This document shows, piece after piece, positions 1 to 5,176 of a stretch of 5,176 nt of DNA. Under the pieces are notes generated by a model. It was given only the letters and a program-made list of their open reading frames with translations, was not told the origin of the DNA and searched no databases. The DNA comes from SAR324 cluster bacterium (GTDB lineage: Bacteria; SAR324; NAC60-12): the NCBI GenBank assembly GCA_022448705.1, contig JAKUUF010000106.1, forward strand, positions 1 to 5,176, given 5' to 3'. Both the position numbers and the translations under genes were made by a program. Positions within the stretch are counted from its first letter, which is position 1; every line of letters starts with the position of its first letter.

Positions 1-456
1 AGTAATTTTCTCTCCCCAAAATTGATAAAGTGTATTTGTTTTTTTTGAATTAAGCTTGAGACCCATTTCCAATCTGTAGGGCTGTATCAGGTCAAGTGGT
101 CTTAACAATCCATACAGACCCGAAAGAATGCGCAAATGAGACTGAGCATAATCAAAATTTTCTTCAGAAAGAGTAGCCGTATCAAGGCCTGTATATACAT
201 CACCTTTAAATGCCAATAATGCCTGCCTGGCATTACCCGGACTGAATGGCAGCTTCCAGCTTTTAAATCTCTCAACATTTAATTCAGCAATTTTTTGACT
301 GACCTGCATCATGTTAACTAAATCTCGCAAAGATTTTTTCTTCATGATGTCAACCAGTTCAGCAGATTTTTCCAGATAATCAGGAATACTGTAGCTTTCA
401 GTTGTTACAGGGGTCTCAAAATCCAGCGTTTTTGCCGGAGAAATTATCATCAGCAT
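1..456 (-). CDS. yaaA: Peroxide stress protein YaaA (UPF0246/DUF328), 3' end cut by window
   Basis: This is the N-terminal 152 residues of YaaA, read from ATG at 456 and still open at base 1; the family is about 250-260 residues, so roughly 100 are missing beyond the left edge. The start MLMIISPAKTLDFETP matches the YaaA family start (E. coli MLILISPAKTLDYQSP). Further family blocks are NARQALLAFKGDVYTGL near residues 76-92, LRILSGLYGLLRPLDL near 109-124, QPYRLEMG, and LYQFWGEKIT at the edge. From family knowledge, YaaA is a cytoplasmic protein that limits oxidative DNA and protein damage by keeping free iron low under hydrogen peroxide; in E. coli it belongs to the OxyR regulon. Here it follows rppH after 171 bases and has its own likely promoter and Shine-Dalgarno. 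The visible part is intact. Identification is firm; the physiological role is transferred from E. coli. Confidence 0.95.
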   Translation of the reverse strand, partial: MLMIISPAKTLDFETPVTTESYSIPDYLEKSAELVDIMKKKSLRDLVNMMQVSQKIAELNVERFKSWKLPFSPGNARQALLAFKGDVYTGLDTATLSEENFDYAQSHLRILSGLYGLLRPLDLIQPYRLEMGLKLNSKKTNTLYQFWGEKIT

Positions 457-463
457 CGGGCTA

Positions 464-467
464 CCTT
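464..467 (-). promoter_or_regulatory. Shine-Dalgarno of yaaA
   Basis: AAGG on the minus strand ends 7 bases before the ATG at 456. This supports the first ATG (giving MLMIIS) over the second ATG two codons later, and agrees with the family N-terminus. Confidence 0.7.
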
Positions 468-533
468 TTTAAGACTTGTTTGAGGTTTGGGTGTATACTC
501 CATAAATTTTAATCAAGCTTCACTCTAAATTAT

Positions 534-564
534 TCCAGTATAACAAAATTACCTTAATACTGGA
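534..564. repeat. Perfect 8-bp inverted repeat over the yaaA promoter
   Basis: Plus-strand arms TCCAGTAT (534-541) and ATACTGGA (557-564) are exact reverse complements separated by 15 bases, with centres 23 bp apart, close to two helical turns. One arm overlaps the candidate -10 of yaaA and the other lies near the -35 region, as expected of an operator for a dimeric regulator. In the yaaA direction no T-run follows, so it does not look like a terminator of the upstream genes. A T-run follows in the plus direction, but no plus-strand gene is present to be terminated. Confidence 0.5.
537..545 (-). promoter_or_regulatory. Candidate extended -10 promoter for yaaA
   Basis: The minus strand reads TGTTATACT, an extended -10 element (TGn followed by TATACT, one mismatch to TATAAT). 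No good -35 hexamer lies 16-18 bases upstream, which is tolerable for an extended -10 promoter. Transcription would begin near 530 and leave a leader of about 75 bases before the yaaA ATG. The site lies in the only sizeable gap of the window, where a promoter would be expected. This is motif reading only. Confidence 0.45.
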
Positions 565-627
565 CAGTTTTTAATTATAATTTAGGGGGAAATTTCAGAA
601 TCTGCTTTTCAGCTGCTATATCTGCAA

Positions 628-1140
628 TTACAAAACACCAAGCATGCGCAATCCTTTGCGGTATGCTTTACGCTTGAAAGGAACAACCATGCTTAAGCCT
701 TTGCGTGGAGAAATCCATTGAAAAGCATCAAACTCTATTGGATGGTGGTTAAAAGATATCTTGTCAGTTTGACAATTCAGATGCAGCAGAAACCAGCGCT
801 GCTGCTGACCGCGAAAAGGTCTCCATTGGGGCTGCTGGTCCAGTACACGCTTTACTTTAAGGGGATAATGGTAGCGTATCCTTTTTTCTCCAACTCGAAT
901 TATTTTTACATCTCCTGTCCCAATTTCCTCTTTAAGTTCACGAAAAAGAGCTTCTTCTTCAGATTCACCGTCATTCACGCCCCCCTGGGGAAACTGCCAG
1001 TTCCATTTAAGCTGACCGCCGCCAGTCAAAAATCCGGAATTTTTGTCTTTTTCGGCAAGTCTCCGGAACATCAGCACTTTATTTTCTGTGGGATGAATTA
1101 TCACCGCCGCCACGTTTGACCTGAACTTTTTTGCCCTCAT
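628..1140 (-). CDS. rppH: RNA pyrophosphohydrolase RppH (Nudix hydrolase)
   Basis: A 170-residue Nudix hydrolase of the RppH/NudH family, which removes pyrophosphate from the 5' triphosphate (or acts on the diphosphate) of mRNA and so opens it to 5'-end-dependent decay in the cytoplasm. The complete Nudix box spans residues 53-75, with G53, E59 and RELKEE (67-72) carrying the metal-binding glutamates. RppH-specific features are WQFPQGG before the box (48-54), QRWFLL near 113-118, EFDAFQWIS near 136-144 and VPFKRKAYR near 152-160; these separate it from other Nudix enzymes. Compared with the E. coli protein there are about 15 extra residues between RR (26-27) and WQFPQGG, including a TGGGQLKWN stretch, yet the frame is continuous. 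The start shares one base with the preceding stop codon (TAATG), so translation is probably coupled. It is the last gene of the compact cluster. Confidence 0.93.
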   Translation of the reverse strand: MRAKKFRSNVAAVIIHPTENKVLMFRRLAEKDKNSGFLTGGGQLKWNWQFPQGGVNDGESEEEALFRELKEEIGTGDVKIIRVGEKRIRYHYPLKVKRVLDQQPQWRPFRGQQQRWFLLHLNCQTDKISFNHHPIEFDAFQWISPRKGLSMVVPFKRKAYRKGLRMLGVL

Positions 1141-2174
1141 TACTTTTTACCTTTAAGATCATATTGACGGTCCTTTATTCTCTGCACCACTTCCAGAATA
1201 GGGATATCCGGGAAATTATCCCATTTCATCAGTTTGAACAAATACTTTTTCAAGCGTCCACGTGACAATCCGCGTTTTTCCCAGTTAATGTAGATTTCCT
1301 CATATTCAACAGGTAAATTTCGTCCGTCTAAATTTTTTCTGAACATGAATTTAATGGCACTGTCCGGGAAACTTTTCACGAACCTGCTTATCGACTTTGA
1401 ATCAATTTGACCATCTCCAAATACAACATCATTGTCTCCATCATCTTCATCACGCAGCCCTTTTTCATCAAATTCAAATTCTTCATCTGGCTCATCATCC
1501 TCAATGTTCTCAAACAGCTTCGCCGCAGAATCTGTTGGTCTTTTTTTCTTGGATTTAGTTGAATTTTTTGCATCCTCTCCTGATTTTTCAGAAATGCTTT
1601 CTTCATCCGCCGCTTTAACAATATCCGTTTCACTTATCTTTGCACTATTTGCATCTGTATCCTTTTCAGTAATTGATATATTAATTTGATCTGAATGAGA
1701 TAGATCTTTTTCAGTTTCAGCTTCATTTACAGAAACCTTATCCTTAACCTGGGCTGTACCACTTCCCAGTGCGGAATGTGAAAGATCTTTTTCGGCAGTT
1801 TCACTTTCCTGAGCTTCCTGCTCCTCTTCTGAACCTTTTCGGTCATGCTGCGAGTAATCGGTAACCAGAGAAAATGCCGGCGGTGGATTCTCCGGGACAT
1901 AAACCGGGTCTACAAATCGCCCTGCCCGGCTCTGCTGAACAAAATCCACTACAAGATCATAAGCAGTTTTATCTTCAATCAATTCAATAACTTCTTTTGG
2001 AGATTTCCAGACTGAAGCCCGGTTTGCAGATGGAGTGAAATGCTGACGCGCTTCATTGATCGCTTCTTCTGAAAGACTCAGAGTTTCACTTGCAGATCTG
2101 TCTGATGGAAAATTTTCCTGCTGATAATCATCCAGCATAGATTCAATTTGGTAGGCAGAAAATTGCATTGTCAT
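1140..2174 (-). CDS. Unrecognised protein with acidic disordered centre and basic C-terminal region
   Basis: I do not recognise this 344-residue protein. It has three zones. Residues 1-105 are mixed and helix-forming, with KSPKEVIELIED and a proline-rich turn VPENPPPAF near 93-101. Residues about 106-255 are low complexity, rich in Glu, Asp, Ser and Lys, probably disordered, with EKDLSHS occurring twice (128-134 and 155-161), a KSKKKRP patch near 207-213 and a strongly acidic run near 224-248. Residues about 256-344 are ordered-looking and basic, with FPDSAIKFMFRKNLDGR and RGLSRGRLKKYLFKLMKWDNFPD, and suit a small helical domain that might bind nucleic acid or a protein. There is no signal peptide or membrane segment, so it is probably cytoplasmic. 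It starts 7 bases after the FlgN-like gene and its stop overlaps the rppH start. The frame is intact throughout. Because it follows a chaperone-like gene in a flagellin operon, a flagellar or RNA-related role is possible but is only guesswork. Confidence 0.8.
   Translation of the reverse strand: MTMQFSAYQIESMLDDYQQENFPSDRSASETLSLSEEAINEARQHFTPSANRASVWKSPKEVIELIEDKTAYDLVVDFVQQSRAGRFVDPVYVPENPPPAFSLVTDYSQHDRKGSEEEQEAQESETAEKDLSHSALGSGTAQVKDKVSVNEAETEKDLSHSDQINISITEKDTDANSAKISETDIVKAADEESISEKSGEDAKNSTKSKKKRPTDSAAKLFENIEDDEPDEEFEFDEKGLRDEDDGDNDVVFGDGQIDSKSISRFVKSFPDSAIKFMFRKNLDGRNLPVEYEEIYINWEKRGLSRGRLKKYLFKLMKWDNFPDIPILEVVQRIKDRQYDLKGKK
1150..1154 (-). promoter_or_regulatory. Shine-Dalgarno of rppH inside the upstream gene
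   Basis: AAAGG on the minus strand lies 9 bases before the rppH ATG, inside the final lysine/glycine codons of the upstream gene. It fixes the start at 1140 and fits reinitiation across the TAATG junction. Confidence 0.65.
1692..1793 (-). repeat. Direct repeat encoding EKDLSHS twice
   Basis: The two copies, at 1773-1793 and 1692-1712, encode the identical heptapeptide EKDLSHS with several synonymous differences in the serine and leucine codons, 27 codons apart. A third, partial copy (TEKD) follows near residue 169. The pattern looks like an old internal duplication or selection on a short linear motif in a disordered region. Confidence 0.6.
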
Positions 2175-2177
2175 GTG

Positions 2178-2183
2178 CTCTTC
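2178..2183 (-). promoter_or_regulatory. Shine-Dalgarno that bears on the start of the 344-residue protein
   Basis: GAAGAG on the minus strand ends only 3 bases before the ATG at 2174 but 9 bases before the ATG two codons later at 2168. By spacing, initiation at 2168 (Met-Gln-Phe) is at least as likely as at 2174 (Met-Thr-Met). The difference is two residues. Confidence 0.45.
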
Positions 2184-2195
2184 ATGTCTTCATGT
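2180..2195. repeat. Two tandem 8-bp units at the flgN-like/344-residue gene junction
   Basis: The plus strand reads CTTCATGT twice in a row (2180-2187 and 2188-2195). The pair covers the stop codon of the FlgN-like gene and part of the Shine-Dalgarno of the next gene. Two copies may well be chance. Confidence 0.5.
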
Positions 2196-2583
2196 TTTTT
2201 ATTTGCGGCCGCTGATGCCCCGGATCCTTCCGGTATTGCATCTGACGACCTAACTGGGTTATCTGTAATGAAACAGCGTTTTTTTCACGACCAACTATTT
2301 TTTCAAATTCCTTTTCTGAAAGCAGAATTTTTTCCATTAAATCCTGTATAAGCTGGTCAAGTTTTTCTTCTTCAGCCTGAAAAGGGCGATTGTATTTTTG
2401 ATGCCATTTTTCAAGCATCGAGTCTACCTTCTGCAGTTCTTCAAAGCATTTGTCTTTTTGTGACAGAAGGTTGTCCAAACCTACAGGATCTGTTTCTGCA
2501 AACTGACGCTGTGAAAAGTCCAGAAGTTCCTTCAACAGTGATTGCTGTTTTTCAAGCAGAAGCTTCAAGCCGCTTTCAGTCAT
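2182..2583 (-). CDS. FlgN-like coiled-coil protein, putative flagellar export chaperone
   Basis: A 133-residue, almost wholly helical soluble protein. Leucine-rich amphipathic helices run at about 5-25 and 36-62 (containing LLSQKDKCFEELQKVDSMLE), followed by a second coiled-coil segment at about 69-116. Length, two-helix layout and the 'xxLLxxKxxxxxxL' pattern resemble the FlgN/FliT class of flagellar chaperones, which hold hook-filament junction or cap proteins in the cytoplasm before export; sequence identity is too low for me to be sure. The location beside a flagellin gene supports the guess. It begins 4 bases after the mnmE stop, with AGGA 10 bases upstream of the ATG. The last 20 residues turn Arg/Lys/His/Gln-rich, and an alternative frame there looks more natural (see findings), so the exact C-terminus is uncertain. 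Alternatives are another small coiled-coil protein unrelated to flagella. Confidence 0.6.
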   Translation of the reverse strand: MTESGLKLLLEKQQSLLKELLDFSQRQFAETDPVGLDNLLSQKDKCFEELQKVDSMLEKWHQKYNRPFQAEEEKLDQLIQDLMEKILLSEKEFEKIVGREKNAVSLQITQLGRQMQYRKDPGHQRPQIKNMKT

Positions 2584-2587
2584 CCGT

Positions 2588-3961
2588 TTATTTTCCTATA
2601 CAAAACTTAGAGAAAATCTGTCCCAGCAAATCATCAGGGGTTGTCTGTCCGACTATATCCCCAAGCGCGTTTAAACAGGATCTCAAATCAACTGCAACAA
2701 ACTCTTCTCCTTTTGACTGTTCCAAACCCTGCCCTGCTTTTAACAAGGTTTCCATGGCTCGCTCTGCGGCCTGCTGCTGTCTGCGGTTCGTGATCCATAT
2801 TTCATCTTTATGCGGTAACCCGCCCAGAGTTGCCTTGTCATATAATCTTGATTCCAGTTCATCGCATCCTTCTCCTGTTTTTGCTGAAACAAAAACAGAT
2901 TCCATTCCGGAGATTTCTTTTAGCCAGTCAGGTTCCCTTCCAGAAAGTAGATCGATTTTATTAATTACATTGATTGTCTTATTCTTTTCAATATCACGGA
3001 TCAATCCCAGATCTTCGTCATTAAGTTTTTCTCCTGCATCCAAAATCAGCAATACCAGGTCAGACCTGCTCAGCACATTTCGTGACTGGCGAATTCCTTC
3101 TGATTCAATCAGGTCTTTTGTATTTCTGATTCCAGCAGTGTCAGTCAGGCGAAAAGCAATACCCTTTATTTGTATCGACTCCTCTATATAATCTCGCGTG
3201 GTGCCCGGAACGGTAGTAACAATAGCTCTTTGATCACGCAGCAATCTGTTAAGCAGTGAAGATTTCCCTACGTTCGGCTTCCCAATAAGAGCAACACTAA
3301 AGCCTTCTCGAACTCTGAGTCCCTGGTCAGCATGTACAAGCAGTTTTTCTAAATCTGCGCATGCTTGTTTAATTTGTCGAAGACATTCATCACGGTGAAC
3401 AAACTCAACATCTTCTTCGGGAAACTCAATGCTTGCTTCAACAAGAGATGCAGTAGCCACCACCTGTTTTTTGACCTCTTCAATTGCATTATATAGTTTC
3501 CCCTGCAGCTGCTGAACAGCCAGTGCTGATCCAAGTTCAGAACTGGCATGAACCAAATCTAAAACTGCTTCAGCCTGAGTCAGGTCTATGCGGCCATGCA
3601 GAAACGCTCTTTGAGTAAACTCTCCAGTCTCAGCTAATCTTGCCCCCTGGCGCAGCACCAAATCCAGGATTCTACGCATAATAAAGGGACTGCCGTGACA
3701 CTGTATTTCGACCACGTCCTCAGTTGTGTAAGAACGTGGTGAGCGCATAACGACTACTAAAACCCTGTCAATAAGTTTTTCATCATCATGAATCCATCCG
3801 TGAACAAGCTTATGTGATTCCGTCTTTTCAAGTTTCTCAGTACCACTTTTAAACAAATGTCCCACCAGGGGAACCGCCTGCTTACCACTTACCCTGATTA
3901 CCCCAAGTCCTGATGGCTGAAGGGGAGTTGCTATTGCTGCAATTGTATCGTCAAGGCGCAT
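2588..3961 (-). CDS. mnmE: tRNA uridine-5-carboxymethylaminomethyl(34) synthesis GTPase MnmE
   Basis: A full-length MnmE (TrmE) of 457 residues, the usual family length. With MnmG it installs the (carboxymethyl)aminomethyl group on wobble U34 of certain tRNAs, using a folate one-carbon unit, FAD and GTP hydrolysis. The N-terminal folate-binding domain (about 1-118) opens with DDTIAAIATP and includes GLGVIRVSG. The helical domain carries the inserted Ras-like G domain with GKPNVGKS (227-234), the G2 region TTVPGTTRD (249-257), DTAG (274-277), NKID (334-337) and SAKTG (359-363). The C-terminus ends FCIGK, the conserved C-x-GK motif with its catalytic cysteine (C454). All hallmark residues are present. 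It starts 12 bases after the flagellin stop with no evident Shine-Dalgarno, and is followed 4 bases later by the FlgN-like gene. Its neighbourhood differs from the common rnpA-yidC-jag or mnmG contexts. Confidence 0.97.
   Translation of the reverse strand: MRLDDTIAAIATPLQPSGLGVIRVSGKQAVPLVGHLFKSGTEKLEKTESHKLVHGWIHDDEKLIDRVLVVVMRSPRSYTTEDVVEIQCHGSPFIMRRILDLVLRQGARLAETGEFTQRAFLHGRIDLTQAEAVLDLVHASSELGSALAVQQLQGKLYNAIEEVKKQVVATASLVEASIEFPEEDVEFVHRDECLRQIKQACADLEKLLVHADQGLRVREGFSVALIGKPNVGKSSLLNRLLRDQRAIVTTVPGTTRDYIEESIQIKGIAFRLTDTAGIRNTKDLIESEGIRQSRNVLSRSDLVLLILDAGEKLNDEDLGLIRDIEKNKTINVINKIDLLSGREPDWLKEISGMESVFVSAKTGEGCDELESRLYDKATLGGLPHKDEIWITNRRQQQAAERAMETLLKAGQGLEQSKGEEFVAVDLRSCLNALGDIVGQTTPDDLLGQIFSKFCIGK
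2594..2597 (-). promoter_or_regulatory. Shine-Dalgarno of the flgN-like gene inside mnmE
   Basis: AGGA on the minus strand lies 10 bases before the ATG at 2583, within the last codons of mnmE. It implies translation linked to the end of mnmE. Confidence 0.55.
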
Positions 3962-3973
3962 TTTCTGAGAAAA

Positions 3974-5176
3974 TCAGTGGCCTGAATAGAATGACCAGTG
4001 ATCATGTACATGATGGTGAAACAACAATCTTAAAACTCGAACAGCTGACTGATTAGCCTGTGCAACAGCTGCCGCTGCAGTTTCTGTCAAAATCTGGCTT
4101 TTAGTAAAATTGACAATTTCCTTGGCTAAGTCTGTGTCACGAATACTTGAGTCTGCGGCAGTCAGACTTTCCGCAGTATTTCTAAGCACTGAAATATTTG
4201 TTTCAAGAGTGTATTTTTGTGCTGATCCGAGTTGTGCACGCAACAATGTTAATTGATCAGTAGCATGATCCACAAGGCTAATTGCGTCAATGGCCTCTTG
4301 AGCAGATGTAAGACTGATATCGGATAAATTTTTAAATCCGCTTCTATTGTCGACACCTTGTCCCAGGGCTGTTGAATGGGTGCTGTTAAGCGCCACCATG
4401 ATCTTTTCGTCTCCAGTTGGTCCTGTTTGAAATTTCAGGGAATTTTGTGCCACAGTCACACATCCGGCATTACCGGTACTATCACCTAAATAGGCTACAC
4501 TCAGACCACTTGTTTTCTTATTATTAAAATTACCTGTCAGTACAAGACCATCACCCTCAGCAGGCTCATCTTCTATTGTCCCCTTTATGTCTTGCCCATG
4601 AAATAGTTCTGGTTCCAATTCGTCGTCTGTTAGTACTCCATCTTTGGAACTTGTGATCCAAAATCCTTTGGTGACCCCATATTCACGATGCTGAATTGTA
4701 AGCTCTTCATCATCAGCATCATATTGAATGTCCAAATTAATGTTAGCTCCTAAAACAGCATCTTTCAGTCGATTTGCAAATCCAAGTGCCGTCGCCCCTT
4801 CTGGATTAGTTACCCTGATAACAGGACCGTCTTCTTCTTCCAAAACAATTGATAAACCGGATGCATCATCGTCATCAAGGTCTTCACTCAGTGTAGCCCT
4901 TAAAGGCAGTGCATCAATATCCACATCGTACCCGCTGACTGGAGAGGCAAGTGTTTTTGAAGTTGCTCTAAGAAAAATAACTTCTTCTTTATCTCCCATT
5001 CCTGTAACACCATGGCTTCCGTCTACCAGTATTTTTCTGCCAAAACTTGTGAACCTGGAAATCCGATCTATGCTATCGACTGCATTGCGAATCTGATACT
5101 GAATGGCCAGCATTGTACCGTAATCGTTAGCCCCTTCATTTGCAGCTGTTAATGCTAACTGACGCATTTCCAATAG
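3974..5176 (-). CDS. Flagellin, N-terminus cut by window, with unusual histidine-rich C-terminal tail
   Basis: The frame is open through base 5176, so the gene begins beyond the right edge; the TTG at 5173 is an internal leucine, not a start. About 400 residues are visible and probably 80-100 N-terminal ones are missing. LLEMRQLALTAANEGAND followed by IDRISRFTSFGRKILVDG is the conserved N-terminal D1 helix region. The centre (about 65-285) is the variable surface part: very acidic, with DLDDDD near 100 and a block GQDIKGTIEDEPAEGDGLVL near 194-213 resembling the flagellin IN-motif repeat. The conserved C-terminal D1/D0 runs from about 300 to 385 (LRAQLGSAQK, SLTAADSSIRDTDLAKE, QILTETAAAAVAQANQ). 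Flagellins normally end at the VLxLL segment, but here 15 residues follow, FHHHVHDHWSFYSGH, rich in histidine and aromatics. A cysteine near residue 239 is also uncommon. It is exported by the flagellar type III system and polymerises into the filament. flaA/fliC naming cannot be decided. Confidence 0.93.
   Translation of the reverse strand, partial: LLEMRQLALTAANEGANDYGTMLAIQYQIRNAVDSIDRISRFTSFGRKILVDGSHGVTGMGDKEEVIFLRATSKTLASPVSGYDVDIDALPLRATLSEDLDDDDASGLSIVLEEEDGPVIRVTNPEGATALGFANRLKDAVLGANINLDIQYDADDEELTIQHREYGVTKGFWITSSKDGVLTDDELEPELFHGQDIKGTIEDEPAEGDGLVLTGNFNNKKTSGLSVAYLGDSTGNAGCVTVAQNSLKFQTGPTGDEKIMVALNSTHSTALGQGVDNRSGFKNLSDISLTSAQEAIDAISLVDHATDQLTLLRAQLGSAQKYTLETNISVLRNTAESLTAADSSIRDTDLAKEIVNFTKSQILTETAAAAVAQANQSAVRVLRLLFHHHVHDHWSFYSGH
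4001..4014. repeat. Perfect 14-bp palindrome in the flagellin tail codons
   Basis: ATCATGTACATGAT equals its own reverse complement and lies in the codons for the histidine-rich tail (His-His-Val-His-Asp). A true palindrome with no loop forms a poor RNA hairpin and no U-run follows, so it is not a standard terminator. It may simply result from the CAT/CAC/GTA codons used. Confidence 0.55.

Larger units (their letters stand above)
457..627. other. Intergenic gap between rppH and yaaA
   Basis: This is the only non-coding stretch longer than 15 bases. It is AT-rich and holds the inverted repeat, the extended -10 candidate and the yaaA Shine-Dalgarno. I saw no convincing intrinsic terminator after the rppH stop: the short complementary runs around 600-620 form only 3-4 bp stems and no U-run follows. 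A near-palindrome GGTGTATACTCC lies at about 489-500. No small ORF with a family signature was seen. Confidence 0.6.

Noticed and set aside
534..575. The inverted repeat plus following T-run as an intrinsic terminator
   Set aside because: The T-run follows only in the plus direction, where no gene ends; in the direction of rppH transcription no T-run follows, and the 15-base loop with 8-bp AT-rich arms would be weak.
718..1119. Plus-strand open frame of 133 codons opposite rppH
   Set aside because: It lies entirely antisense to a gene with a complete Nudix box and has no recognisable domain or ribosome-binding site of note; it is a shadow of rppH.
1432..1689. Serine-run open frame on the plus strand opposite the acidic region
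   Set aside because: The poly-serine translation is the expected antisense of Glu/Asp codons and has no independent support.
2205..2226. NotI-like GCGGCCGC and BamHI-like GGATCC close together, as a cloning scar
   Set aside because: They lie within a continuous reading frame in native-looking sequence with no vector features around; coincidence is simpler.
2460..3191. Plus-strand open frame of 243 codons opposite mnmE and the FlgN-like gene
   Set aside because: Serine/proline-rich translation typical of antisense to a real gene; MnmE on the other strand is unambiguous.
3900..3925. Departure of the MnmE N-terminus (PLQPSGLG) from the common PPGRGG form
   Set aside because: Other MnmE families also vary here with an xxSG form, so I do not regard it as unusual.
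4728..5096. Plus-strand open frame of 122 codons opposite the flagellin
   Set aside because: Antisense to conserved flagellin D1 and the acidic variable domain; no start signal or family match.
5171..5173. TTG at the right edge as the flagellin start
   Set aside because: The frame is open to the window edge and the residues are the middle of the conserved N-terminal D1 helix, so the true start is outside the window.

Overview
The window reads as ordinary bacterial chromosome with every recognisable gene on the minus strand. Transcription runs from the right edge (5176) to the left edge (1). In transcription order it holds a flagellin without its first residues, the tRNA-modification GTPase MnmE, a small coiled-coil protein resembling the flagellar chaperone FlgN, an unrecognised 344-residue protein with an acidic disordered middle, the RNA pyrophosphohydrolase RppH and, after a 171-base gap, the first 152 residues of the peroxide-stress protein YaaA. 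No RNA gene, insertion sequence, CRISPR array or phage gene was seen.

The first five genes are packed like one operon. The gaps are 12, 4 and 7 bases, and the last junction is a one-base stop/start overlap (TAATG). No terminator or internal promoter is evident between them. A flagellin and a FlgN-like protein flanking mnmE suggest that a motility operon and housekeeping RNA-metabolism genes (MnmE for tRNA wobble uridine, RppH for mRNA 5' ends) share a transcript. The 344-residue protein lies between the FlgN-like gene and rppH, so it could belong to either theme; its sequence does not decide.

YaaA appears to be separately expressed. The gap before it holds an extended -10 promoter candidate (TGTTATACT on the minus strand). 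An 8-bp perfect inverted repeat covers the -10 and reaches toward the -35 region, which is the geometry of a repressor operator.

The organism is a flagellated bacterium of moderately low GC content. RppH of the WQFPQGG type together with YaaA suggests a Gram-negative type cell. MnmE is not in the rnpA-yidC-jag neighbourhood common in Firmicutes, and both RppH and the flagellin carry unusual extra segments, so a less-studied lineage is likely. The phylum cannot be named from this sequence.

No clearly new multi-gene system is visible. The points most worth following are the histidine-rich extension on the flagellin C-terminus, the extra 15 or so residues just before the RppH Nudix box, the unrecognised acidic protein, and the putative operator in front of yaaA.
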